NCBI GenBank assembly: GCA_018873245.2
Contig: JAEMBT020000005.1
Span: 10,862,001 to 10,926,000 of the forward strand
Direction of reading: 5' to 3'
Length of the DNA stretch: 64,000 nucleotides
Source of the DNA: Archegozetes longisetosus
Taxonomy: Eukaryota; Arthropoda; Arachnida; Sarcoptiformes; Trhypochthoniidae
This document shows, piece by piece, positions 26,057 to 37,710 of this stretch. How positions within the stretch are numbered: the first letter of the stretch is position 1; the number at the start of each line of letters is the position of its first letter. The notes under the pieces are model-generated. The model was not told where the DNA came from. It made no database searches and worked only from the letters and a program-made list of their open reading frames with translations. The translations under genes were made by a program, and so were the position numbers.

Positions 26057-26540
26057 AAGAGAAGTATTGCATATGAAGATAAGTAACACTTAAATAAACT
26101 AAATGAACTTTATATAACTTATATTTTAATATCTATGACTATCTTTTTAATGAGCGAATCACCAAAATGCAACATTCATTCATGTTCTGTTTCCAAATGA
26201 CTAGAATTCTGATAGAATCTACTTAGAATATAGCATATATTATATTGAGCTTATCAGTTTATATTCCCAATCAGTTTAAAAAGCAACTGAATCTCATTGA
26301 TTTAATAAGACTTTTCTCATTTTGTTATCTATATTCAGTAGTATTCCCAAAAGTCTATCTACCATTATCACTTAATGTTCTAAATCTGAATGAAGTTCAA
26401 TAAAATTTCGCTGAATTTTTTGAACAGTAATCTAAAGACTAAAATTATTAGGGAATAATTTTCTGTTAAAATGATCATTAAAACTTTTAATAGAGAAACT
26501 TTCTAGAAATTATTTTCGGAAACCATTATTAACCATTTGA

Positions 26541-28137
26541 TTATTGGTAACTTTCATTTGTTGTGACTATTTTAAAGTTATGCGCAACCCATCTGGTCAA
26601 ATAGTTAAATGTAGACCACGAAGCAACCCATTCTTCAGCTATCGGATTATTAAATTCTTGCTTATTAGCATAAGTGTGCCCATCAGGGAACCTACTTTGC
26701 ATTCTCAAAACCTCTTTGACATGCGCTTTCTGCCACTGTTCCGAATGATATTTTTCACCATGCTTAGTAAATTTCGACATGATAGAGTCAAGAGCTGTGA
26801 ACTGCATTCTAGAACCTGTCCCCCAATCATCTCCTTCTGGATAATAAATATCACCAGTAAATTCCTTACCATCAGCTGATTTAACATACATCGTGCCACC
26901 AGGTTTATGATATGGTGGACTCGGGAAGTTGAGTCCAACAAGTGCTCCATATACTATTTCATCGTTAAAAAAGGCAGCCTCTGGTGTTGGCATACCTGCT
27001 AATGCAAAAGTGTTGGGCGCGCCCAATAGGTAGGCAATGCATTGCATATAGTCAGGATGTATTCTATTATGATTAACAAGTGAACCATTCTCGAAAATAT
27101 TGGAGCCGTTCAGCCATTCTTTCACCTTAAATAGTAAACATATTTTACCTTAAAAATTCATTCTTTTACTCGAACCTAATAGGTGATTAGTGTGTTTCAG
27201 CGAAAATTAAGCTTCATATTATTCATTAAGTTTCTATTCCATACAAGTTTATAAAATGAATACTTCTACTGTGAATACGAAAACTTGTATGAAATTAAAT
27301 TTTTGATTAATGATAGAATACTAAGTTTATGGTGTTAACATTTTTCAAGGACTTTCAAACCTCTTTTCCGTTCAAAACTTTTGTGGATTTCAGATCCGAA
27401 GGCCTCGAATACGCCGATACCATCAATTCTAACATTTTATGCATCCATTTTTTCCAGTTTGGATGCTTAGGCATCATCGAAGTTGATAACTGTAGTACTT
27501 GTGAATCCCATCCATTTTCTTCGCCTTTAGTGTCTCCCGGATGTAATACCTTTCCATTTTTATCTTGATAATATGGAACCTCAAACGTGATAAACCTATC
27601 AGATTCATGAATTATCATATTTTCTATATAATTTCTGTCTTGTTGGTCTTTGATATGATCCCATAGAAGCCATGCACCCAAACCTGTATAATAAGCCCAA
27701 AGTGCACTTTGCCAGTCATAGCCCCATCCGTGAACCGCATTACTTTTATGACATGAAGCTAACGAAGTGATCATTCTGACGGTTACATTTAGTGCTACTT
27801 CTCGTTTGACTCCAGTGTGTGTTTCATTATATATACCAGTTTTTAGTGAAACGGCTAAAGCCATTGCTTCGTCGGCGACTGTAAGAATATTTGATTGCGC
27901 AAAGCCTTTAAAATCAAGATATCTTTGAGTCTGATTTGCAAAATGTTTTTGCCACCACGTTGTTAGACCATATTTATTGGTATTCAGATGTACTGTTGCT
28001 GACAATACAGAATTCTCATCTTCGGGTATTGTTGCGTTCTTTGTCAAATCTTCACTAATTGGTACAACGAAACTCTCTTCTGTTAGCAATAAATTTATTT
28101 TTATTACAAACAGGATCAAATAGAATTTAATTAACAT
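26541..28137 (-). CDS. Secreted enzyme of unknown activity, candidate transfer from bacteria
   Basis: Two exons on the minus strand, 28137-27361 and 27125-26541, joined in phase 0 (donor GTTTGA, acceptor TTTAAG), giving 453 residues. The N-terminus has a hydrophobic signal peptide (FYLILFVIKINLLL). I do not recognise a named family. The motifs are VHGWGYDWQSALWAYYTGLG, GAWLLWDHI, GEENGWDSQVLQLSTSMMP, SAYSRPSDL, LVNHNRIHPDYMQCIAYLL and GMPTPEAAFFN. Aromatic-rich helical repeats with HP..W and ARPSD-like segments recall bacterial proteins of the alpha/alpha-toroid glycosidase or polysaccharide-lyase type. That resemblance is from memory and gives no reaction. Several N-glycosylation sequons (NAT, NQT, NET, NVT, NGS) fit secretion. 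The intron shows it is domesticated if it was acquired. Confidence 0.75.
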
Positions 28138-30046
28138 TATTTAAGTGTATCAATTTAAAGAAAATTATCTAAATTGAATGCAACCCTAATAGTAAAATAA
28201 GTTTGCAATGAAGAAAAATTTAAGACAAGTAAGCTTAAACCAGTGATTATTATCAGCAAATTATGGGAACTTTGTCTTATGGTATTATTGATAAGTGAAG
28301 AATCTGACTTTTAAACAGGATATTTTTTCAATCAAATTCTAATCTTATAGGGACTATAAATGTGTCATGATATATAATACTCAAAAAGTAGAACTTTTAA
28401 TTCTGTTATACATTCGTGAAAGTCTCTATTTTCGACGTTCATTGTTATATGAAAATTTTATCACAAACTACGAATCCATAGATTTTTGCTTATGCTTTTG
28501 AGTAAATGATGCATCAATTTGCTTTCCCTACTTATTAAAAATCAACCACAAATTCATTAGAGAGTAGTCGGAGTTATATAGGCCTCAAAAATAACGTAAG
28601 CTCATTCTCACTGCAATTATCTGAAAGCACTTAATTGTAAAATTTTTATATCTTAAAATCTATTTTCACGTTGACTTCATTTATCGTTTTATTCATTTTG
28701 GCTATTCTTAGTAAAGAAATGAAAGTATTACGTTAAAATTAGTTCAATTTATCAAGTACTTTGAAAATCGTAATTTTCCATAGAGATCGACTCAAGCATT
28801 TATCTTTTTGAGTTATCAGCAATGCGTATAAGTCAAGTGAGATAATTATTGTTTCCTGAGTTTGGAAAGCAATCAAGTTTATATAAATAGAATAAGACTG
28901 TAGTCGATTAATCCATCTACGGATAAATATGGTTTAATTTTATACTTATTTGGTATAAACTATTTCTTCTCAAAAACAATACTAATGCAAAACTTTAAGC
29001 ATACCTGCCCCTAATTCTTTGATAAAAAATGCACAATAGTAAATTGCATTACATTATACCTTTATTGATTGTTTTTGTTTAGTAGCAGATCCTAAATACT
29101 AAAGACTAAAAGCATTCAACTTAGTGTCTGAAATACAAAGACCGGGACAAGGAGTAGACTTTAGCCTCTAGACACTCTAGATACAGTTAATAATGTTGAT
29201 TTCTATGGGATATTCATCATTGGTCTGACTCGCAATGAAAATAAGCTTATCTCAAACTACACTCCGGATTCTATGACTTTCTACATCATTTAGCATCTTT
29301 TGAGTATAAAGACAGCAATAAAATATAAAATTTAGATGAAAATTTAAAGTCAAAATTCAACCTGAATAGTTGTGTCCATTTCTTCATCATTAAATATCAA
29401 CATAGTTCATGAAGCACTAAAATAACATATTTGAACTAAAATTGCATATTTCATGTTCAATAATGTCAATGTGTTAGAATTCTTACAGTTGTTTTAAAAT
29501 GTCAAACAATTAGATGCCATAAAGATGCGTAAAGGAATAACTTTGCGTTGCCGGACATGCAACTCTTTGAAGGCCAATTATTTTTAATCCTACCAGTTAC
29601 TGACTTTTAATTGTCTTATTTGGATAGACTAATAGATAAGCTTCAAAATGATATATATCACATTGATTCGTACATCATTTAGACGATTTCCTAAGTAATT
29701 TCGGAGTCTCTGCCGATTTATATTCGATATGTTTAAACGGATATTTTGTGTTCTCACAATAGCTCTCATGAATGAAACGTCGGACTATTATTCACCCAAC
29801 TTATTTATTTTTCAGATTAATATACTTAAGATTGAAAATAATTTAATTTAAAGCTTGCAATTATTCATAGTTTACAATATTGAAATTAGAAAAAGGATCT
29901 TATTTTTCAGAGTCTTTGAATTGAGAAAATTTTATTTTTTACTGAGCATATTGATAAATAAGTGGAAAAATTTTGATAAAAAATGCAATTCGCAATATGT
30001 TTTCCATTATAATTTTAAGTATTGCTATAAAAACTATTGAATTCTG
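28138..30046. other. Gene-free AT-rich stretch
   Basis: Upstream region of the minus-strand secreted enzyme and the gap to the satellite element. No ORF above noise and no clear repeats. Confidence 0.55.
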
Positions 30047-30663
30047 GGTTGAACTAGACTTTACGTGGCCAGAGATTTTCCATAAATTTATTTTACGGTA
30101 ATTTTCTATATACTAGATTATTCGGAATTTTTTTACCTATGTTCTAATCATTTGCGGCAAATGAAATTTGCATATTTGAACTCAGCTTGAGTTGTAGTTT
30201 CTTTATATAAAAAGCTTATGTCGAAAATCTGTGGCCACGTAAAGTCTAGTCGAATTTTCGGGAATTATTTTATTGATGTTCTGGTCATTTGCGGTGAATA
30301 AAATTTACATAGTTGAACTCTGTATGAGTTATAGATTATTTGTATATGAAATTTATCTATGGATTCTCTGGCCACGTAAAGTTCAGTCGAATTTTCGGGA
30401 ATTTTTTACCGATGTTCTAGTTATTTGCGGTGAATAAAACTTATGTCTGAAATCAGCCTAAGCTATAGTCTATTTATATACAAAGTGTATGTCGAAAATC
30501 TCTGGCCACGTTGTCTAGCCGATTTTTCCGGGAATTTTTTTACCGATGTTCTGGTCATTTGCGGTGAATAAAACTTATATATCTGAAATCAGCTTAAGCT
30601 ATAGATTATTTATATACAAGGTTTATGTCGAAAATCTCTGGCCACGTAAAGTCTAGTTCAACC
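30047..30663. mobile_element. TIR element made of ~136-bp tandem repeats, 8-bp TSD
   Basis: Flanked by a perfect direct repeat GAATTCTG (30039-30046 and 30664-30671). The termini are inverted repeats of over 30 bp beginning GGTTGAACTAGACTTTACG. Inside, a unit of about 136 bp recurs about four times, each with GGCCACGT, TTTGCGGTGAATAAAA and CGAAAATCTCTGG segments; GGCCACG starts near 30233, 30370, 30504 and 30640. It is a non-autonomous DNA element that has grown a satellite array. It sits about 150 bp beyond the stop of the RCC1-kinase gene, perhaps in its 3' UTR. Confidence 0.85.
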
Positions 30664-30815
30664 GAATTCTGAGAATCATTAATAAAATTTGGTTCTTAAA
30701 CAAATTATAACATTCTAGAATTACTTTTACAATATTTAATTCAAGGTTTTGATTATCATTTTCGCCTTTAGAAGTCTTTTTATTCAAAGTGATCATTGAT
30801 CGTGATTTATTGAGC

Positions 30816-33014
30816 TTAACCATACATAAGTTCGTCTGTTTCTCTGAGTTTTGTTTGAATGAAGTACAAGTAGAAACATTCATCCAAAGATTTAGTCTCA
30901 GGTATCTGTAAATTTTCGATAATTTTCAAGAGTGTCAAACTCAAAGCCCATGAGTCTATTTCATCCAAAATATCAAGGCATTTCGGTCTCAAATGTGCTC
31001 TCGAAGACATCATTCGATCAATCAGTTCTATTAAAAGCTTATACTTATCTCTAAATAGTAAATCGATTCCTGAATAGAAAGTCCTATGATACAAGAAACA
31101 TCGAGATTATTCTATTTCTGAAAGAGAAATTCATACTTATTAATATCGATATTGAACAATTCTTGAACAATAACTCCTAAGCTATAGATATCTGCTTGAG
31201 TGTCATATCGACTCGATTTCAAGACTTCTGGTGCTGAATATCTTCGTGTTTCCTTATATTTCGAATGAGATTGCCCTTCAAATTCGTGAATAGTTGCTAA
31301 ACCGAAATCCGCAATTTTAACAAATCTACCACTGAGTCCATTAGTGATCAATATATTCTCTGGTTTTAAGTCTCTATGAATAATATTTTTTTCATGTAAA
31401 TAATTGACGCCCTTTAATATTTCTCTGAACAATTCACTTGAAATAAAATAGCCGATCGGTGCTAGAGGTTGAAATCTTTTTGGTTAAGGTCTTTGTTTAA
31501 TTGTTTTATCATTTCTTTTAAAGTTTTATAACACAACTCTAACTGAATATGTAAGAGAAGAGGTTTGTGATAGTCATATACTTCGTGACTTGAGTCTAAA
31601 TTAGGATTTTCAAACTTTATGAAAGTATTCGACTTATAGTGATTTTCTTCTATCCACGCATCATAGCATTCAACAACGAAATCACTTTTCAATTCGTTCA
31701 TTATTTTTGTTTCTCTTATTGCTATATCTATTAATTTGTCGTCTTCACTGATAGGAATCTTTTTGATAGCATAGATACCATGCTCGTTCTTTTTCATTGC
31801 CTTGCATACGATTCCGAAATGCCCCGAAGCGATTAATGAGATCTCACTGAATTCTTTTTCATACTTTCGCTTAATTATTTGAGAATTATTTTGGATGATA
31901 TTTTTACTTAAATTAATAAGGCTATTAGTTATACAGAAATAGTTTGCGAAAACATCAAGCTGCGATTTGAATTCAACTTCTTTAGGATATGTAATAATCT
32001 TATCTCCACATTTACCCCAGACATAAGTACCTTTGTCTGAAAGTGCAATTGAGATATCATAATTGAAATGAGTTGCAATGTCTACGAACTTGAAATCACT
32101 ATCTATTTTCATTAGGTTCAATGAATCGTCTTTGTTTATTCCATTACAATTTCTGTTATCAGTGAATGTACTGCTTCTCTCTTTTACAGAAATGCCTAAC
32201 TGTCCTCTATCATTACAACCACAAACATAAATATCTCCATTTCTTGATAACAATAAACTATGAAAACGACCACAACTTATCTTCTTAAATAAGATATTGC
32301 TTTTGTTGTTCACAAGTAATGGTAGATTGGAATTTCTTCTATTTCCAACTCCCAGTTGTCCTCTCCCGTTTGAACCCCAACTGAAAACACGGCCACTTTC
32401 TGTGAGTACTATCGAATGATAACCACCACATGAAATTGTAACCACTCTTTCTTCGTTGAATCCATTGACTTTGTTGGGTATTGTTTGAAGTTCATAATCG
32501 TCGCTTACTTGAGATTCAGAAATTGCCAGTTGCCCATGTCTATTAGAACCCCATGCATAAACCTCACGTGCTTCAGTTAATGCCAAACAGTGCTTAAATC
32601 CACAAGAAATATCAAGAATTTTTTTGTCACTCAAGTATTTATCGAGTTGTGGTTTTTCACTGGTTCAGATTGAACACAACTAATATTTCCCCACCAATAA
32701 ATATCATTATTATTCGTTCGAGCGATAACATGATTAAATCCATGGCAGAAGTCTATTACTCCTTTATAACACAATGTACTTACAATTCTAGGCTCTCTTA
32801 TCAGCTTTTTGTGTCCTAATCCAAGACTTCCCTCACTATTCTCTCCGAAAGCATAAACCAAGTCATCAGTTGTAATAATGAAAACATTATAGCCCTGATT
32901 TTTATAAAGGTGTACTCCTGTATAATTGTCAAAAACAAACACACTTTTAATTCTATTAACAAAATCTTTATTCAGTTTGCTCAAAATTTCAAATTTCTCA
33001 CAAACGGATGTCAT
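30816..33014 (-). CDS. RCC1-propeller/PEK-like protein kinase fusion, two -1 frame breaks
   Basis: Starts at the ATG at 33014. The N-terminal half has five to six RCC1 blades (VYAFGENSEGSLGLGH, VYAWGSNRHGQLAIS, VFSWGSNGRGQLGVG, IYVCGCNDRGQLGIS) and an N-terminus like RCBTB proteins. The C-terminal half is a kinase: glycine loop IASGHFGIV, lysine in YAIKKI, alpha-C Glu in IRETKIM, then VVECYDAWIEE (the eIF2-alpha-kinase NAWIE-type motif). Further motifs are HRDLKPEN, ADFGLATI, YSAPEVL and DIYSLGVIVQELF, so the catalytic residues are all present. A 53-bp intron (31084-31136) precedes the last exon. Two breaks need a -1 shift: near the A5 run at 32653-32657 (after QSEPVK, continuing PQLDKYL) and the A5 run at 31477-31481 (NQK to QPLAPIGYF). 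NEK8/9 have the reverse domain order. The kinase class assignment is moderate. Confidence 0.85.
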
Positions 33015-36000
33015 TGTCAACAAGATGTTGCAATCAACACTAAACTTATGAAAACTATTAACACCTTCTCTACCTTGTAAAGTAATGAGATAAAATTATC
33101 AAATAATAAAATATTGGTTTGCTCTTATCTTATCGCATCTCCATATATATGCTGTAAAAGTAATTTAACTGCCAGTTAGTCAGAACTTAGTTTAAAAAGT
33201 AGCACCTAAGATAGTTTTGAGCAGTCTAAAAATAGTAAGGTAACTTGATCTCCTATTATCAACCGCAAGGAGTCTCAACCCTTCTTATCTGCTCGTACAA
33301 TTCCTTTTATGTGTATTTCAAACATATAAAACAATTATTCCTCATAAGTTGAAAGGAATACTCTTATTGGACAGTCTGAAAAATCTGCCACTGATATAAA
33401 CTGGAGAGTTACTAATAGTGAAAAGGCCCGGCAGAGGCTGAGGGTCACAAGCCCCTCTAGCTTAATCACAGAAAGAATGTAATATCAACAATTCTTTGTA
33501 GAAATGAACTTAAGCATGAATTAGTGTTAATAAATATGGTTTTCTTTGTAACTATTGCCATATATTGTATGAGTATTTCAATTAAAGTATAAAATATGCT
33601 GTAATTTTGTGGATACATGATAAATACTTTGTATTTGATGATTTAACATTCAATGATCATAGTAATAAAAGAATATAAGTGATATAAAATACAAATAATT
33701 TATATAGTTTAAAAACACTAGCTGTTCATTTCATGCGAAACCTTCAAATACCTTATGAGTTATGTAATAAGTTAAGTACTATTGATGTGCTTCATTTTGT
33801 TTTATTTGAACACTAATTTATTTGAACTTATGAGAAGCTAAAACTTTATTTGGGTTTAGTGTCGAAATGACTACTTAAAGTTGAAAATCAAGTTCCCTAA
33901 TAAGCTGGTTTATATCAGCAGAAATCTATACTTAATTTTCCTTAATCTGAGCTAGATTTGCAATAATATCAGGGCATCAATCGATATTTACTTATAGTTG
34001 CCAAAAGTAAACCACCTACCGAATTTTCTGCCCCCAAATTGAAATTACTTAGCTTTGCCTCTGAATAATGATAATATTGATAAACCATCGAATAATTGAG
34101 AATCCACTTAGAAGCTGAAGAAAGTTTCTGTAATAATGCAGTCTACGAATAGAAGCTTAAAAGTTCTGAACTGATCAAAACGCAAATTTAATAGTGTTAT
34201 TTTTAATGATTATTAGAGGGAAGCTTTTAAAAACTACAGAAACTGGTAATTAATGATGAAACTTACCGAAAAAATGTTAATTTTTAAATAAATAGTATAA
34301 ACTAAGATTAAGTTAAATGGTACAATAAAAATTTTAAAAGATATTTATTAAATCATTAAAAAAAGACAGTATTATATTATACAGCTTATATCACTTGTCC
34401 TACTTTTACAAATAAATTGAGTGCTGAGAAAACCATATTTTTTATCTGAATAAATTTTTTGTTGTAATGTAAAAGAACATTGCGAATTACTCTCAGATTT
34501 AAATTAAGTTAAAGATAACGTTGTTGTAAATCGAACATAGTATTTTCCAACAATTATTAATTTGCCTTTTAGCTGTGAGAAAGAATCCTGGAGAATCGAA
34601 AATGCCTGGGATTTTGTTTAGTCTAATTAAACAAATATCAAACACTAAGTTAAACTAGTTTTAACTAACTTTTAGTTAAGTTAAGGATAGTTGCATATGC
34701 CGATGGGGCTGTGGAGCGTATTGTTACTAGAGAACTTGATAGATATGAATAAATACCTGTGCTAAAACCACAACTTCATTGCAATTCAAACAAAACATAA
34801 TACTTACAGAGATATGTTCATTTATTTTTGCAAAATAAGTCATTATGATACGATTAGTAACAGAGTGTATGAATTGTGTCGACAATAAAAGATTCTAAGT
34901 ACTTGTTCAAATTAGTTCTACAAAGCGATTATACCATAGAAATTGCGAAAAAGTCATTATCTTCAAATTGACCAGGTTATGAACTAAAATATGATTGAAT
35001 TAAAACCGACTAAAATAATTTCAATTGAGAGAGAGAGTAAACTTAAGAACTTTCCCTGAAGACAATAATCTTAAGTCTAAACGAATGGAAATGAGATCAT
35101 ACTAACTATTTGTATACCTAAACCAATAAAATAAAAGCTTTCCACAATTTAACTTAAAATTTGAAATGAACTTTAAACTGAAATTGGATTAAACGTAGCC
35201 CATTCTAATAGTTTGTTTAACATATCTTGTTATACAGTATTGTAGCATTAGATATGAACAATTTAAATCTCGATTTTGCATATTTTCTAGATATCTTATC
35301 GAAACTAATATTAAGTTATTTAGTATTTTTACTTTTTCAATTTGACATCACATACAGTATATATGTATTATTATATGACATCACAATAATTATACCATAT
35401 TTTAACTATATAAATAAAAGTTTTCTTTTCTCATAGGAAGTCGGCTATGAGAGAACAAATATTAAACATCAAAAGTGGATTCTGAGGTCCATATCTTTTT
35501 GTATGACCAAATTTTCACGTTAAAGTTATTGTATGTCGTGTTGTCTAAATTTCTCTTGCTTATCTAATAAAAGCTTTGAAAAAACCTAAGAATAATTTCG
35601 AATACTTATTTTCAACTAACACAATAGACAGCGATGTAGCAATTAAATAATAATGCATCTCATGTCTTCTTATCCTCTTAAAGTACAGATGGGCTGACTG
35701 GAGAGCGTGATTATCAACAATGCATAAGAACTCACTAATTAAACAGATTTTCAAGTGTTTGAAATTCTTTTTTGTTTAAACTTTAAACCTTTTAGAAAAT
35801 CCAAACTAATGATCAATCTTTAAATATATGACCGAATTATACAATGATTAGGAAAAAATTATTAGTTTCAATTAATATTAAATCACTTATTCTAATAAGC
35901 AATGAATTTCTATTAATGAGAGCCCTTCAAATTCTAATCAAATAGTTTCTGTTCATTACAGAATTAACATTTGAAGTTCATTCAGAACTAGGTTACTATT

Positions 36001-37710
36001 CATATTTGATTTCAGTTTATCATGGTCTTCGTATTTTTCCGAAAATATTTCCTATAAATTATAAAAAAGATACTTCAAGACAACAATAATAGATAGACAG
36101 CTTTTGTAAATAGATGAAAATGAATTGATTATTAGTAGATCGAATGTCAATAATCATTTAATAGATGAAGTGTTTGCATAATTATCTGAAGCTCTTTGGA
36201 GTGCACATACAGAACAATGGTTGTACTTAGAAGTAAGAAGTGAAAAAATTGTGGTGGATTTAAACTATACTCTAAAGTGGTACTAACAGCTAACCAGCGT
36301 TTAGAGTGGATATTCTTTAATAGCTAGAGTCTAGAAAAGCGTAATAATTAGATAATGAAAAATAAAATTACAGATATAGTTATTAAAGTGTTTCTAAAAT
36401 AAACATTTAATCAATAATAAATGTTGATCTTTTTTAAAAATTAATTTTTTTCAAAGAAATCATAAGATTAAGTCATTTTTAGTATTAATATCTGATATAT
36501 TTATTGAATAATTTAAATTATTTAATGCAATGTCAAAGAATTTGAGCGTCACATCATTTTAGTTAAATTGAAAACAGATGTCAAATTTGTGAAAATTCAC
36601 TGTAAATAAGATTCAATATTTAGTTATTGTTTATATGTGAATCTTCTCTTCTGAATCTTATTTTGAATAAATTTTTATAAAACTTCATATCTGCTTTCGA
36701 TTCAGTTTTGATAATACGACGCTAAACTTCTTTCATACTGTACTAAATTATTCCACAATTATATTCATTTTTCAAAAAGGTATAATTTCTTATGAAAAAG
36801 ATTCATGAAAGCAATCAATTAAATTGAGTGTCTTATATATAATGGAATTGATTTCGACTCAAATGATTGGTATGTAATTGGATTTATTCCCAGATTCAGC
36901 TTATCATAAAACAAGGAAACAGTTCAGAAAACTTACTGCTGAAAATAGCTTTCTTGACCTTTTACCTTTGAAAGTTTCTAACAATAAATTGCTTCAATCT
37001 GATTATTGGGATTTAATGAATGAAAACAATAACTTATATTCATACTACATAAGTTATGAGACATTAAAGTCCTAATGTTTTTAAATCCAATTGCTATCAC
37101 CTAATGAAGAATAAATTGAAAAGCATTTTGCGTAAACATTTTGATGATCCTTATATTGTAAAAGAATATGAACGATAGATCAAATGGATGATCATATGAA
37201 CGTGTATATGATTGATAACTACTGTCACATTGAAATAATCTTGTCTTATCAGCAGTGGCTTATTCTTTAGCTAGAATGCATATTAAATAGAGTCCGTTTT
37301 CGATTTTTCCGAAAGCAATTAACAAATTTATTGTAAACTATTATAAAAACATAGAAATAGTTAAAAAATCATCAATAAGAATTTAAGCGTCTTCAATAGT
37401 TAATGGACTCTAATTACTCATTTTTGTTCATACTTATTGAGAACTCAAATATTAAATCACAAACGATTAAAACCGAATACAGATTATGTTTAACATACAT
37501 TTTAGGTAAAGTACGTACTGCTGCTATAGCACGAAATCTATTGAACGTGACGATACTTATCAGTCACTTTACATAAGCACTTTTTCAGTGTTATCGAAAC
37601 TTTTTGCAACGCATGTTTCTAAATTCTATTCTTATGTATAATAAACTTATAAATTCAAAGTTAGATATTATTACACTATCTCAAATTGGTATTAAATTTG
37701 ATTGATAACT
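33015..37710. other. Largely gene-free stretch
   Basis: Upstream region of the RCC1-kinase and the gap to the receptor gene. The segment 36878-37190 has mildly protein-like reading (KTRKQFRKLTAEN, SDYWDLMNENNN, then HLMKNKLKSILRKHFDDPY in another frame) and could be a decayed exon. I cannot assign it. A short frame near 34.69-34.75 kb (IVAYADGAVERIV) is also unassigned. Confidence 0.45.

Noticed and set aside
30653-30883. 76-codon minus ORF after the RCC1-kinase
   Set aside because: Overlaps the true kinase end in another frame and runs into the satellite element's end.
36878-37190. Possible N-terminal exon of the ionotropic receptor
   Set aside because: Protein-like, but frames change and no splice to 37711 could be built. 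Left as unassigned.
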